Shown: in pieces, positions 1 to 13,429 of the stretch
Layout of the letters: every line of letters starts with the position of its first letter
Numbering within the stretch: position 1 is the stretch's first letter
Assembly (NCBI RefSeq): GCF_050948215.1
Contig: NW_027488771.1
Coordinates: 124,001-188,000, forward strand
Source: Halictus rubicundus
Lineage: Eukaryota; Arthropoda; Insecta; Hymenoptera; Halictidae
Length of the DNA: 64,000 nt
Reading direction: 5' to 3'
Translations under genes and position numbers: made by a program
The notes under the pieces: model-generated
The model's input: the letters and a program-made list of their open reading frames with translations, nothing else
Told to the model about the DNA's origin: nothing
Databases searched by the model: none

Positions 1-196
1 TCCTATCCTATCCTCTATCCTATCCTATCCTCTATCCTATCCTATCCTCTATCCTATCCTATCCTCTATCCTATCCTATCCTCTATCCTATCCTATCCTC
101 TATCCGATCCTCTATCCTATCCTTTCCTCTATCCTATCCAATCCTCTATCCTATCCTATCCTCTATCCTATCGTATCATCTATCGTATCCTATCCT

Positions 197-476
197 CTAT
201 CCTAGCCCATCCTCTATTATATCCTATCCTCTATTATATCCTATCCTCTATCCTATCCGATCCTCTATCCTATCCTATCCTGTATCCTGTCCTATCCTCT
301 ATCCTATCCTATCCTCTATCCTATCCTTTCCTCTATCCTATCCAATCCGCTATCCTATCCTATCCTCTATCCTATCGTATCATCTATCGTATCCTATCCT
401 CTATCCTGTCCTATCCTCTATCCTATCGTATCCTCTATCGTATCCTATCCTCTATCCTATCCTATCCTCTATCCTA
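197..476. repeat. Variant module, first of three left-end copies
   Basis: Carries TAGCCCATCC, doubled CTATTATATCC, GATCC, TGTATCCTGTCC, CCAATCCGC and CGTATCATC. It recurs 840 bp later (1,037-1,316) and again 2,325 bp beyond that (about 3,362-3,641). Later copies of the module, from 13 kb on, have a single CTATTATATCC, so these three form a subfamily. Confidence 0.85.
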
Positions 477-1215
477 TCCTATCCTCTATCCTATCCTATC
501 CTCTATCCTATCCTATCCTCTATCCTATCCTATCCTCTATCCTATCCTATCCTCTATCCGATCCTCTATCCTATCCTATCCTCTATCCTATCCTATCCCC
601 TATCCTATCCTATCCTCTATCCTCTCCTCTATCCTATCCTATCCTCTATCCTATCCTATCCTCTATCCTATCCTATCCTCTATGCTATCCTACCCTCTTT
701 CCTATCCTATCCTCTATCCTATCCTATCCTCTATCCTATCCTATCCTCTATCCTATCCTATCCTCTATCGTATCCTATCCTCTATCCTGTCCTATCCTCT
801 ATCCTATCCTATCCTCTATCCTATCCTATCCTTTATCCTATCCTATCCTCTATCCTATCCTACCCTCTATCCTATCCTATCCTCTATCCTATCCTATCCT
901 CTATCCTATCCTCTCCTCTATCCTATCCTACCATCTATCCTATCCTCTCCTCTATCCTATCCTATCCTCTATCCTATTCTATCCTCTATCCTATCCTATC
1001 CTCTATCCTATCCTATCCTATCCTCTATCCGATCCTCTATCCTAGCCCATCCTCTATTATATCCTATCCTCTATTATATCCTATCCTCTATCCTATCCGA
1101 TCCTCTATCCTATCCTATCCTGTATCCTGTCCTATCCTCTATCCTATCCTATCCTCTATCCTATCCTTTCCTCTATCCTATCCAATCCGCTATCCTATCC
1201 TATCCTCTATCCTAT

Positions 1216-1488
1216 CGTATCATCTATCGTATCCTATCCTCTATCCTGTCCTATCCTCTATCCTATCGTATCCTCTATCGTATCCTATCCTCTATCCTAT
1301 CCTATCCTCTTTCCTATCCTATCCTCTATCCTATCCTATCCTCTATCCTATCGTATCATCTATCGTATCCTATCCTCTATCCTGTCCTATCCTCTATCCT
1401 ATCGTATCCTCTATCGTATCCTATCCTCTATCCTATCCTATCCTCTTTCCTATCCTATCCTCTATCCTATCCTATCCTCTATCCTCTA
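1216..1488. repeat. 136-bp tandem duplication
   Basis: The CGTATCATC variant cluster at 1,216 recurs at 1,352. The offset of 136 is exactly eight 17-bp units, so the duplication keeps unit register. Confidence 0.75.
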
Positions 1489-1673
1489 TCCTCTATCCTC
1501 TATCCTCTATCCTCTATCCTCTATAATCTATCCTCTATCCTCTATCCTCTATCCTCTATCCTCTATCCTCTATCCTCTATCCTCTATCCTCTATCCTCTA
1601 TCCTCTATCCTCTATCCTCTATCCTCTATCCTCTATCCTCTATCCTCTATCCTCTATCCTCTATCCTCTATCC
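1477..1673. repeat. Heptamer run 1 (CTCTATC, ~28 units)
   Basis: Pure 7-bp tandem run with one variant unit (ATAATC) near 1,525. A CTCTTTCC marker lies just upstream, and a 17-bp then a 22-bp unit follow. The flank is CGTATCC, not CGTGTCC. Confidence 0.95.
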
Positions 1674-2199
1674 TATCCTATCCTCTATCCTATCCTATCC
1701 TATCCTCTATCCTATCCTATCCTCTATCCTATCCTATCCTCTATCCTATCCTATCCTCTATCCTATCCTATCCTCTATCCTATCCTATCCTCTATCCTAT
1801 CCTATCCTCTATCCTATCCTATCCTCTATCCGATCCTCTATCCTATCCTATCCTCTATCCTATCCTATCCCCTATCCTATCCTATCCTCTATCCTCTCCT
1901 CTATCCTATCCTATCCTCTATCCTATCCTATCCTCTATGCTATCCTACCCTCTTTCCTATCCTATCCTCTATCCTATCCTATCCTCTATCCTATCCTATC
2001 CTCTATCCTATCCTATCCTCTATCGTATCCTATCCTCTATCCTGTCCTATCCTCTATCCTATCCTATCCTCTATCCTATCCTATCCTTTATCCTATCCTA
2101 TCCTCTATCCTATCCTACCCTCTATCCTATCCTATCCTCTATCCTATCCTATCCTCTATCCTATCCTCTATCCTATCCTATCCTCTATCCTATCCTATC

Positions 2200-2521
2200 C
2201 TCTATCCTCTATCCTCTATCCTCTATCCTCTATCCTCTATCCTCTATCCTCTATCCTCTATCCTCTATCCTCTATCCTCTATCCTCTATCCTCTATCCTC
2301 TATCCTCTATCCTCTATCCTCTATCCTCTATCCTCTATCCTCTATCCTCTATCCTCTATCCTCTATCCTCTATCCTCTATCCTCTATCCTCTATCCTCTA
2401 TCCTCTATCCTCTATCCTCTATCCTCTATCCTCTATCCTCTATCCTCTATCCTCTATCCTCTATCCTCTATCCTCTATCCTCTATCCTCTATCCTCTATC
2501 CTCTATCCTCTATCCTCTATC
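2200..2521. repeat. Heptamer run 2 (~46 units)
   Basis: Pure 7-bp run. One of the three runs without a nearby upstream CTCTTTCC marker. It is followed by the usual 17-bp then 22-bp unit. Confidence 0.95.
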
Positions 2522-2940
2522 CTATCCTATCCTCTATCCTATCCTATCCTATCCTCTATCCTATCCTATCCTCTATCCTATCCTATCCTCTATCCTATCC
2601 TATCCTCTATCCTATCCTATCCTCTATCCTATCCTATCCTCTATCCTATCCTATCCTCTATCCTATCCTATCCTCTATCCTATCCTATCCTCTATCCTAT
2701 CCTATCCTCTATCCTATCCTATCCTCTATCCTATCCTATCCTCTATCCTATCCTATCCTCTATCCTATCCTATCCTCTATCCTATCCTATCCTCTATCCT
2801 ATCCTATCCTCTATCCTATCCTATCCTCTATCCTATCCTATCCTCTATCCTATCCTATCCTCTATCCTATCCTATCCTCTATCCTATCCTATCCTCTATC
2901 CTATCCTATCCTCTATCCTATCCTATCCTCTATCCTATCC
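2522..2940. repeat. Near-pure 17-bp tract
   Basis: Uninterrupted CTCTATCCTATCCTATC units following run 2, with one 22-bp unit near the start. It ends at a shortened unit before CCCCTATCC. Confidence 0.9.
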
Positions 2941-3655
2941 TCTATCCTATCCTATCCCCTATCCTATCCTATCCTCTATCCTCTCCTCTATCCTATCCTA
3001 TCCTCTATCCTATCCTATCCTCTATGCTATCCTACCCTCTTTCCTATCCTATCCTCTATCCTATCCTATCCTCTATCCTATCCTATCCTCTATCCTATCC
3101 TATCCTCTATCGTATCCTATCCTCTATCCTGTCCTATCCTCTATCCTATCCTATCCTCTATCCTATCCTATCCTTTATCCTATCCTATCCTCTATCCTAT
3201 CCTACCCTCTATCCTATCCTATCCTCTATCCTATCCTATCCTCTATCCTATCCTCTCCTCTATCCTATCCTACCATCTATCCTATCCTCTCCTCTATCCT
3301 ATCCTATCCTCTATCCTATCCTATCCTCTATCCTATCCTATCCTATCCTCTATCCGATCCTCTATCCTAGCCCATCCTCTATTATATCCTATCCTCTATT
3401 ATATCCTATCCTCTATCCTATCCGATCCTCTATCCTATCCTATCCTGTATCCTGTCCTATCCTCTATCCTATCCTATCCTCTATCCTATCCTTTCCTCTA
3501 TCCTATCCAATCCGCTATCCTATCCTATCCTCTATCCTATCGTATCATCTATCGTATCCTATCCTCTATCCTGTCCTATCCTCTATCCTATCGTATCCTC
3601 TATCGTATCCTATCCTCTATCCTATCCTATCCTCTTTCCTATCCTATCCTCTATC

Positions 3656-3990
3656 CTATCCTCTATCCTCTATCCTCTATCCTCTATCCTCTATCCTCTA
3701 TCCTCTATCCTCTATCCTCTATCCTCTATCCTCTATCCTCTATCCTCTATCCTCTATCCTCTATCCTCTATCCTCTATCCTCTATCCTCTATCCTCTATC
3801 CTCTATCCTCTATCCTCTATCCTCTATCCTCTATCCTCTATCCTCTATCCTCTATCCTCTATCCTCTATCCTCTATCCTCTATCCTCTATCCTCTATCCT
3901 CTATCCTCTATCCTCTATCCTCTATCCTCTATCCTCTATCCTCTATCCTCTATCCTCTATCCTCTATCCTCTATCCTCTATCCTCTATCC
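3656..3990. repeat. Heptamer run 3 (~48 units)
   Basis: Pure 7-bp run with upstream CTCTTTCC in a CGTATCC context. It is followed by 17-bp and 22-bp units. Confidence 0.95.
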
Positions 3991-4250
3991 TATCCTATCC
4001 TCTATCCTATCCTATCCTATCCTCTATCCTATCCTATCCTCTATCCTATCCTATCCTCTATCCTATCCTATCCTCTATCCTATCCTATCCTCTATCCTAT
4101 CCTATCCTCTATCCTATCCTATCCTCTATCCTATCCTATCCTCTATCCTATCCTATCCTCTATCCTATCCTATCCTCTATCCTATCCTATCCTCTATCCT
4201 ATCCTATCCTCTATCCTATCCTATCCTCTATCCTATCCTATCCTCTATCC
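3991..4250. repeat. Near-pure 17-bp tract
   Basis: The length of 260 bp equals fifteen 17-bp units plus the extra 5 bp of a single 22-bp unit. It ends at a GATCC variant. Confidence 0.9.
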
Positions 4251-6399
4251 GATCCTCTATCCTATCCTATCCTCTATCGTATCCTATCCCCTATCCTATC
4301 CTATCCTCTATCCTCTCCTCTATCCTATCCTATCCTCTATCCTATCCTATCCTCTATCCTATCCTATCCTTTATCCTATCCTATCCTCTATCCTATCCTA
4401 CCCTCTATCCTATCCTATCCTCTATCCTATCCTATCCTCTATCCTATCCTCTCCTCTATCCTATCCTACCATCTATCCTATCCTCTCCTCTATCCTATCC
4501 TATCCTCTATCCTATCCTATCCTCTATCCTATCCTATCCTCTATCCGATCCTCTATCCTAGCCTATCCTCTATTATATCCTATCCTCTATCCTATCCTAT
4601 CCTCTATCCTATCCTATCCTCTATCCTATCCTCTCCTCTATCCTATCCTATCCTCTATCCTATCCTATCCTCTATCCTATCCTATCCTCTATCCTATCCT
4701 ATCCTATCCTTTATCCTATCCTCTATCCTATCCTCTATCCTATCCTCTATCCTATCCTATCCACTATCCTATCCTCTATCCTACCCTCTATCCTATCCTC
4801 TATCCTATCGTATCCTCTATCCTATCCTCTATAATATCGTTTACTCTATCATATCCTATCCTCTATCCTATAATATCATCTATCCTATTCTATCCTCTAT
4901 CCTATCCTCTATCATATCCAATCCTCTATCGTATCCTCTATCCTATCCTACCCTCTTTCCTATCCTATCCTCTATCCTATCCTATCCTCTATCCTCTATC
5001 CTATCCTATCCTCTATCCTATCCTATCCTCTATCCTATCCTATCATCTATCCTATCCTATCCTCTATCCTATCCTATCCTCTATCCGATCCTCTATCCTA
5101 TCCTATCCTCTATCCTATCCTATACTCTATCCTATCCTATCCTCTATCCTATCCTATCCTCTATCCTATCCTATCCTCTATCCTATCCTATCCCCTATCC
5201 TATCCTATCCTCTATCCTTTCCTCTATCCTATCCTATCCTCTATCCTATCCTATCCTCTTTCCTATCCTATCCTCTATCCTATCCTATCCTCTATCCTAT
5301 CCTATCCTCTATCCTATCCTATCCCCTATCCTATCCTATCCTCTATCCTTTCCTCTATCCTATCCTATCCTCTATCCTATCCTATCCTCTATCCTATCCT
5401 ATCCTCTATCCTATCCTTTCCTCAATCCTATTATATCCTCTATCCTATCCTATCCTCTATCCTATCCTCTCCTCTATCCTATCCTACCCTCTATCCTATC
5501 CTCTCCTCTATCCTATCCTATCCTCTATCCTATCCTATCCTCTATCCTATCCTATCCTCTATCCTATCCTATCATCTATCCTATCCTATCCTCTATCCTA
5601 TCCTATCCTCTATCCTATCCTCTATCCGATCCTCTATCCTATCCTATCCTCTATCCTATCCTATCCCCTATCCTATCCTATCCTCTATCCTCTCCTCTAT
5701 CCTATCCTATCCTCTATCCTATCCTATCCTCTATGCTATCCTACCCTCTTTCCTATCCTATCCTCTATCCTATCCTATCCTCTATCCTATCCTATCCTCT
5801 ATCCTATCCTATCCTCTATCGTATCCTATCCTCTATCCTATCCTATCCTCTATCCTATCCTATCCTCTATCCTATCCTATCCTCTATCCTATCCTTTCCT
5901 CAATCCTATTATATCCTCTATCCTATCCTATCCTCTATCCTATCCTATCCTCTATCCTATCCTATCCCCTATCCTATCCTACCCTCTATCCTTTCCTCTA
6001 TCCTATCCTATCCTCTATCCTATCCTATCCTCTATCCGATCCTCTATCCTATCCTATCCTGTATCCTGTCCTATCCTCTATCCTATCCTCTATAATATCG
6101 TTTACTCTATCATATCCTATCCTCTATCCTATAATATCATCTATCCTATTCTATCCTCTATCGTATCGTCTATCATATCCAATCCTCTATCGCATCCTCC
6201 ATCCTATCGTATCCTCTATCCTATCCTATCCTCTATCCTATCCTCTCCTCTATCCAATCCTATCCTATATCCTATCCTTTCCTCTATCCTATCCAATCCT
6301 CTATCCTATCCTATCCTCTACCCTATCGTATCATCTATCGTATCCTATCCTCTATCCTATCCTATCCTCTATCCTATCCTATCCTCTATCCTATCCTCT

Positions 6400-7110
6400 A
6401 TCCTATCCTATCCTCTATCCTATCCTCTATCCTATCCTATCCTCTATCCTATCCTCTATCCTATCCTCTATCCTATCCTATCCTCTATCCTATCCTATCG
6501 TCTATCCTATCCTATCCTCTATCCTATCCTATCCTCTATCCTATCCTATACTCTATCCTATCGTTTACTCCATCATATCCTATCCTCTATCCTATAATAT
6601 CATCTATCCTATTCTATCCTCTATCCTATCCTCTATCCTATCCTATCCTCTATCCTATCCTCTATCCTATCCTATCCTCTATCCTATCCTCTATCCTATC
6701 CTATCCTCTTTCCTATCCTATCCTCTATCCTATCCTATCCTCTATCCTATCCTATCCTCTATCCTATCCTATCCTCTATCCTCTATCCTCTATCCTCTAT
6801 CCTCTATCCTCTATCCTCTATCCTCTATCCTCTATCCTCTATCCTCTATCCTCTATCCTCTATCCTCTATCCTCTATCCTCTATCCTCTATCCTCTATCC
6901 TATCCTATCCTCTATCCTATCCTATCCTCTATCCTATCCTATCCTCTATCCTATCCTATCCTCTATCCTATCCTCTATCCTATCCTATACTCTATCCTAT
7001 CGTTTACTCCATCATATCCTATCCTCTATCCTATAATATCATCTATCCTATTCTATCCTCTATCCTATCCTCTATCCTATCCTATCCTCTATCCTATCCT
7101 ATCCTCTATA
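6400..7110. repeat. 439-bp tandem duplication with diverged K-boxes
   Basis: Both copies share the combination TATACTC, CGTTTACTCC and TATAATATCATC at an offset of 439 bp. The edges are approximate. Heptamer runs 4 and 5, which both lack the normal downstream signature, are associated with this duplication. Confidence 0.7.
6775..6900. repeat. Heptamer run 4 (~18 units)
   Basis: Pure 7-bp run after a CTCTTTCC marker. It lacks the 22-bp unit downstream, and lies next to a 439-bp duplication that also precedes run 5. Confidence 0.95.
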
Positions 7111-7198
7111 GTATCCTCTATCCTATCCTATCCTCTTTCCTATCCTATCCTCTATCCTATCCTATCCTCTATCCTATCCTATCCTCTATCCTATCCTA

Positions 7199-7411
7199 CC
7201 CTCTATCCTCTATCCTCTATCCTCTATCCTCTATCCTCTATCCTCTATCCTCTATCCTCTATCCTCTATCCTCTATCCTCTATCCTCTATCCTCTATCCT
7301 CTATCCTCTATCCTCTATCCTCTATCCTCTATCCTCTATCCTCTATCCTCTATCCTCTATCCTCTATCCTCTATCCTCTATCCTCTATCCTCTATCCTCT
7401 ATCCTCTATCC
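7199..7411. repeat. Heptamer run 5 (~30 units)
   Basis: Pure 7-bp run entered through a TACCC variant after CTCTTTCC. No immediate 22-bp unit follows, as for run 4. Confidence 0.95.
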
Positions 7412-8288
7412 TATCCTATCCTCTATCCTATCCTATCCTCTATCCTATCCTATCCTCTATCCTATCCTATCCTCTATCCTATCCTAACCTCTATCCTATC
7501 CTATCCTCTATCCTATCCTATCCTATCCTCTATCCTATCCTATCCTCTATCCTATCCTATCCTCTATCCTATCCTATCCTCTATCCTATCCTATCCTCTA
7601 TCCTATCCTATCCTCTATCCTATCCTATCCTCTATCCTATCCTATCCTATCCTCTATCCTATCCTATCCTCTATCCTATCCTATCCTCTATCCTATCGTA
7701 TCCTCTATCGTATCCTATCCTCTATCCTATCCTATCCTCTATCCTATCCTATCCTCTATCCTATCCTTTCCTCAATCCTATTATATCCTCTATCCTATCC
7801 TATCCTCTATCCTATCCTATCCTCTATCCTATCCTATCCCCTATCCTATCCTATCCTCTATCCTATCCTATCCCCTATCCTATCCTATCCTCTATCCTTT
7901 CCTCTATCCTATCCTATCCTCTATCCTATCCTATCCTCTATCCGATCCTCTATCCTATCCTATCCTGTATCCTGTCCTATCCTCTATCCTATCCTCTATA
8001 ATATCGTTTACTCTATCATATCCTATCCTCTATCCTATAATATCATCTATCCTATTCTATCCTCTATCCTATCGTCTATCATATCCAATCCTCTATCGCA
8101 TCCTCCATCCTATCGTATCCTCTATCCTATCCTATCCTATCCTATCCTCTATCCTTTCCTCTATCCTATCCTATCCTCTATCCTATCCTATCCTCTATCC
8201 GATCCTCTATCCTATCCTATCCTGTATCCTATCCTATCCTCTTTCCTATCCTATCCTCTATCCTATCCTATCCTCTATCCTATCCTAT

Positions 8289-8430
8289 CCTCTATCCTCT
8301 ATCCTCTATCCTCTATCCTCTATCCTCTATCCTCTATCCTCTATCCTCTATCCTCTATCCTCTATCCTCTATCCTCTATCCTCTATCCTCTATCCTCTAT
8401 CCTCTATCCTCTATCCTCTATCCTCTATCC
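8289..8430. repeat. Heptamer run 6 (~20 units, short class)
   Basis: Pure 7-bp run with upstream CCTGTATCC and CTCTTTCC. It is followed by 17-bp and 22-bp units. Confidence 0.95.
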
Positions 8431-8678
8431 TATCCTATCCTCTATCCTATCCTATCCTATCCTCTATCCTATCCTATCCTCTATCCTATCCTATCCTCTA
8501 TCCTATCCTATCCTCTATCCTATCCTATCCTCTATCCTATCCTATCCTCTATCCTATCCTATCCTCTATCCTATCCTATCCTCTATCCTATCCTATCCTC
8601 TATCCTATCCTATCCTCTATCCTATCCTATCCTCTATCCTATCCTATCCTCTATCCTATCCTATCCTCTATCCTATCC
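8431..8678. repeat. Near-pure 17-bp tract
   Basis: 17-bp units after run 6 with the early 22-bp unit, ending at a 12-bp unit. Confidence 0.85.
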
Positions 8679-9175
8679 TCTATCCTATCCTATCCTCTAT
8701 CCTATCCTATCCTCTATCCTATCCTATCCTCTATCCGATCCTCTATCCTATCCTATCCTCTATCCTATCCTATCCCCTATCCTATCCTATCCTATATTCT
8801 CTCCTCTATCCTATCCTATCCTCTATCCTATCCTATCCTCTATGCTATCCTACCCTCTTTCCTATCCTATCCTCTATCCTATCCTATCCTCTATCCTATC
8901 CTATCCTCTATCCTATCCTATCCTCTATCGTATCCTATCCTCTATCCTGTCCTATCCTGTATCCTGTCCTATCCTCTATCCTATCCTATCCTCTATCCTA
9001 TCCTTTCCTCTATCCTATCCAATCCGCTATCCTATCCTATCCTCTATCCTATCGTATCATCTATCGTATCCTATCCTCTATCCTGTCCTATCCTCTATCC
9101 TATCGTATCCTCTATCGTGTCCTATCCTCTATCCTATCCTATCCTCTTTCCTATCCTATCCTCTATCCTATCCTA

Positions 9176-9605
9176 TCCTCTATCCTCTATCCTCTATCCT
9201 CTATCCTCTATCCTCTATCCTCTATCCTCTATCCTCTATCCTCTATCCTCTATCCTCTATCCTCTATCCTCTATCCTCTATCCTCTATCCTCTATCCTCT
9301 ATCCTCTATCCTCTATCCTCTATCCTCTATCCTCTATCCTCTATCCTCTATCCTCTATCCTCTATCCTCTATCCTCTATCCTCTATCCTCTATCCTCTAT
9401 CCTCTATCCTCTATCCTCTATCCTCTATCCTCTATCCTCTATCCTCTATCCTCTATCCTCTATCCTCTATCCTCTATCCTCTATCCTCTATCCTCTATCC
9501 TCTATCCTCTATCCTCTATCCTCTATCCTCTATCCTCTATCCTCTATCCTCTATCCTCTATCCTCTATCCTCTATCCTCTATCCTCTATCCTCTATCCTC
9601 TATCC
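9176..9605. repeat. Heptamer run 7 (~61 units, long class)
   Basis: Pure 7-bp run with upstream CGTGTCC (near 9,115) and CTCTTTCC. It is followed by 17-bp and 22-bp units. Confidence 0.95.
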
Positions 9606-10157
9606 TATCCTATCCTCTATCCTATCCTATCCTATCCTCTATCCTATCCTATCCTCTATCCTATCCTATCCTCTATCCTATCCTATCCTCTATCCTATCC
9701 TATCCTCTATCCTATCCTATCCTCTATCCTATCCTATCCTCTATCCTATCCTATCCTCTATCCTATCCTATCCTCTATCCTATCCTATCCTCTATCCTAT
9801 CCTATCCTCTATCCTATCCTATCCTCTATCCTATCCTATCCTCTATCCTATCCTACCATCTATCCTATCCTCTCCTCTATCCTATCCTATCCTCTATCCT
9901 ATCCTATCCTCTATCCTATCCTATCCTATCCTCTATCCGATCCTCTATCCTAGCCTATCCTCTATTATATCCTATCCTCTATCCTATCCTATCCTCTATC
10001 CTATCCTATCCTCTATCCTATCCTCTCCTCTATCCTATCCTATCCTCTATCCTATCCTATCCTCTATCCGATCCTCTATCCTATCCTATCCTGTATCCTA
10101 TCCTATCCTCTTTCCTATCCTATCCTCTATCCTATCCTATCCTCTATCCTATCCTAT

Positions 10158-10285
10158 CCTCTATCCTCTATCCTCTATCCTCTATCCTCTATCCTCTATC
10201 CTCTATCCTCTATCCTCTATCCTCTATCCTCTATCCTCTATCCTCTATCCTCTATCCTCTATCCTCTATCCTCTATCCTCTATCC
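10158..10285. repeat. Heptamer run 8 (~18 units, short class)
   Basis: Pure 7-bp run with upstream CCTGTATCC and CTCTTTCC. It is followed by 17-bp and 22-bp units. Confidence 0.95.
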
Positions 10286-10817
10286 TATCCTATCCTCTAT
10301 CCTATCCTATCCTATCCTCTATCCTATCCTATCCTCTATCCTATCCTATCCTCTATCCTATCCTATCCTGTATCCTGTCCTATCCTCTATCCTATCCTAT
10401 CCTCTATCCTATAATATCATCTATCCTATTCTATCCTCTATCCTATCCTCTATCCTATCCTATCCTCTATCCTATCCTCTATCCTATCCTCTATCCTATC
10501 CTATCCTCTATCCTATCCTCTATCCTATCCTATCCTCTATCCTATCCTATCCTCTATCCTATCCTATCCTCTATCCTATCCTCTCCTCTATCCTATCCTA
10601 CCATCTGTCCTATCCTCTCCTCTATCCTATCCTATCCTCTATCCTATCCTATCCTCTATCCTATCCTATCCTATCCTCTATCCGATCCTCTATCCTAGCC
10701 CATCCTCTATTATATCCTATCCTCTATCCTATCCTATCCTCTATCCTATCCGATCCTCTATCCTATCCTATCCTGTATCCTGTCCTATCCTCTATCCTAT
10801 CCTATCCTCTATCCTAT

Positions 10818-11295
10818 CCTCTATCCTCTATCCTCTATCCTCTATCCTCTATCCTCTATCCTCTATCCTCTATCCTCTATCCTCTATCCTCTATCCTCTA
10901 TCCTCTATCCTCTATCCTCTATCCTCTATCCTCTATCCTCTATCCTCTATCCTCTATCCTCTATCCTCTATCCTCTATCCTCTATCCTCTATCCTCTATC
11001 CTCTATCCTCTATCCTCTATCCTCTATCCTCTATCCTCTATCCTCTATCCTCTATCCTCTATCCTCTATCCTCTATCCTCTATCCTCTATCCTCTATCCT
11101 CTATCCTCTATCCTCTATCCTCTATCCTCTATCCTCTATCCTCTATCCTCTATCCTCTATCCTCTATCCTCTATCCTCTATCCTCTATCCTCTATCCTCT
11201 ATCCTCTATCCTCTATCCTCTATCCTCTATCCTCTATCCTCTATCCTCTATCCTCTATCCTCTATCCTCTATCCTCTATCCTCTATCCTCTATCC
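10818..11295. repeat. Heptamer run 9 (~68 units)
   Basis: Long pure 7-bp run with no CTCTTTCC marker upstream. It starts soon after a TGTATCCTGTCC variant, so the normal flank appears deleted. The 17-bp and 22-bp units follow as usual. Confidence 0.95.
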
Positions 11296-11796
11296 TATCC
11301 TATCCTCTATCCTATCCTATCCTATCCTCTATCCTATCCTATCCTCTATCCTATCCTATCCTCTATCCTATCCTATCCTCTATCCTATCCTATCCTCTAT
11401 CCTATCCTATCCTCTATCCTATCCTATCCTCTATCCTATCCTATCCTCTATCCTATCCTATCCTCTATCCTATCCTATCCTCTATCCTATCCTACCATCT
11501 ATCCTATCCTCTCCTCTATCCTATCCTATCCTCTATCCTATCCTATCCTCTATCCTATCCTATCCTATCCTCTATCCGATCCTCTATCCTAGCCTATCCT
11601 CTATTATATCCTATCCTCTATCCTATCCTATCCTCTATCCTATCCTATCCTCTATCCTATCCTCTCCTCTATCCTATCCTATCCTCTATCCTATCCTATC
11701 CTCTATCCGATCCTCTATCCTATCCTATCCTGTATCCTATCCTATCCTCTTTCCTATCCTATCCTCTATCCTATCCTATCCTCTATCCTATCCTAT

Positions 11797-12043
11797 CCTC
11801 TATCCTCTATCCTCTATCCTCTATCCTCTATCCTCTATCCTCTATCCTCTATCCTCTATCCTCTATCCTCTATCCTCTATCCTCTATCCTCTATCCTCTA
11901 TCCTCTATCCTCTATCCTCTATCCTCTATCCTCTATCCTCTATCCTCTATCCTCTATCCTCTATCCTCTAACCTCTATCCTCTATCCTCTATCCTCTATC
12001 CTCTATCCTCTATCCTCTATCCTCTATCCTCTATCCTCTATCC
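11797..12043. repeat. Heptamer run 10 (~35 units, short class)
   Basis: 7-bp run with one TAACC variant near 11,969. Upstream CCTGTATCC and CTCTTTCC; 17-bp and 22-bp units follow. Confidence 0.95.
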
Positions 12044-12495
12044 TATCCTATCCTCTATCCTATCCTATCCTATCCTCTATCCTATCCTATCCTCTATCCT
12101 ATCCTATCCTCTATCCTATCCTATCCTCTATCCTATCCTATCCTCTATCCTATCCTATCCTCTATCCTATCCTATCCTCTATCCTATCCTATCCTATCCT
12201 CTATCCTATCCTATCCTCTATCCTATCCTATCCTCTATCCTATCCTATCCTCTATCCTATCCTATCCTCTATCCTATCCTATCCTCTATCCTATCCTATC
12301 CTCTATCCTATCCTATCCTCTATCCTATCCTATCCTCTATCCTATCCTATCCTCTATCCTATCCTATCCTCTATCCTATCCTATCCTCTATCCTATCCTA
12401 TCCTCTATCCTATCCTATCCTCTATCCTATCCTATCCTCTATCCTATCCTATCCTCTATCCTATCCTATCCTCTATCCTATCCTATCCTCTATCC
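12044..12495. repeat. Near-pure 17-bp tract (two 22-bp units)
   Basis: About 26 units after run 10. Its length fits 17-bp units plus two 22-bp units, the second near 12,180. It ends at a GATCC variant. Confidence 0.9.
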
Positions 12496-13429
12496 GATCC
12501 TCTATCCTATCCTATCCTCTATCCTATCCTATCCCCTATCCTATCCTATCCTATATCCTCTCCTCTATCCTATCCTATCCTCTATCCTATCCTATCCTCT
12601 ATGCTATCCTACCCTCTTCCCTATCCTATCCTCTATCCTATCCTATCCTCTATCCTATCCTATCCTCTATCCTATCCTATCCTCTATCGTATCCTATCCT
12701 CTATCCTGTCCTATCCTCTATCCTATCCTATCCTCTATCCTATCCTATCCTTTATCCTATCCTATCCTCTATCCTATCCTACCCTCTATCCTATCCTATC
12801 CTCTATCCTATCCTATCCTCTATCCTATCCTCTCCTCTATCCTATCCTACCATCTGTCCTATCCTCTCCTCTATCGTATCCTATCCTCTATCCTGTCCTA
12901 TCCTCTATCCTATCCTATCCTCTATCCTATCCTATCCTTTATCCTATCCTATCCTCTATCCTATCCTACCCTCTATCCTATCCTATCCTCTATCCTATCC
13001 TATCCTCTATCCTATCCTCTCCTCTATCCTATCCTTCCATCTGTCCTATCCTCTCCTCTATCCTATCCTATCCTCTATCCTATCCTATCCTCTATCCTAT
13101 CCTATCCTATCCTCTATCCGATCCTCTATCCTAGCCCATCCTCTATTATATCCTATCCTCTATCCTATCCTATCCTCTATCCTATCCGATCCTCTATCCT
13201 ATCCTATCCTGTATCCTGTCCTATCCTCTATCCTATCCTATCCTCTATCCTATCCTTTCCTCTATCCTATCCAATCCGCTATCCTATCCTATCCTCTATC
13301 CTATCGTATCATCTATCGTATCCTATCCTCTATCCTGTCCTATCCTCTATCCTATCGTATCCTCTATCGTGTCCTATCCTCTATCCTATCCTATCCTCCT
13401 TCCTATCCTATCCTCTATCCTATCCTATC

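Larger units (their letters stand above)
4830..8030. repeat. K-boxes of domain 1 (5 copies)
   Basis: The core TAATATCGTTTACTC, normally followed by TATCATATCC and later TATAATATCATC, has its central G of CGTTTA at 4,839, 6,100 and 8,006. Diverged copies (CCTATCGTTTACTCC) are at 6,563 and 7,002. The 439-bp spacing of the last two marks a local tandem duplication. Confidence 0.85.

Noticed and set aside
682..6597. Very long + strand open frames (up to about 2,000 codons here and at 22,122-27,275 and 29,589-35,555) encoding Leu/Ser/Tyr/Pro/Ile repeats
   Set aside because: The canonical words contain no TAA, TAG or TGA in any + frame, so any stretch without variant TAG or TAA stays open. The 17-bp unit cycles through three frames to give a 17-residue repeat and heptamer runs give YPLSSIL. 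The ATG or GTG 'starts' are single-base variants of CTATCC. There is no unique domain, ribosome site, promoter or splice structure. Several such frames overlap each other.
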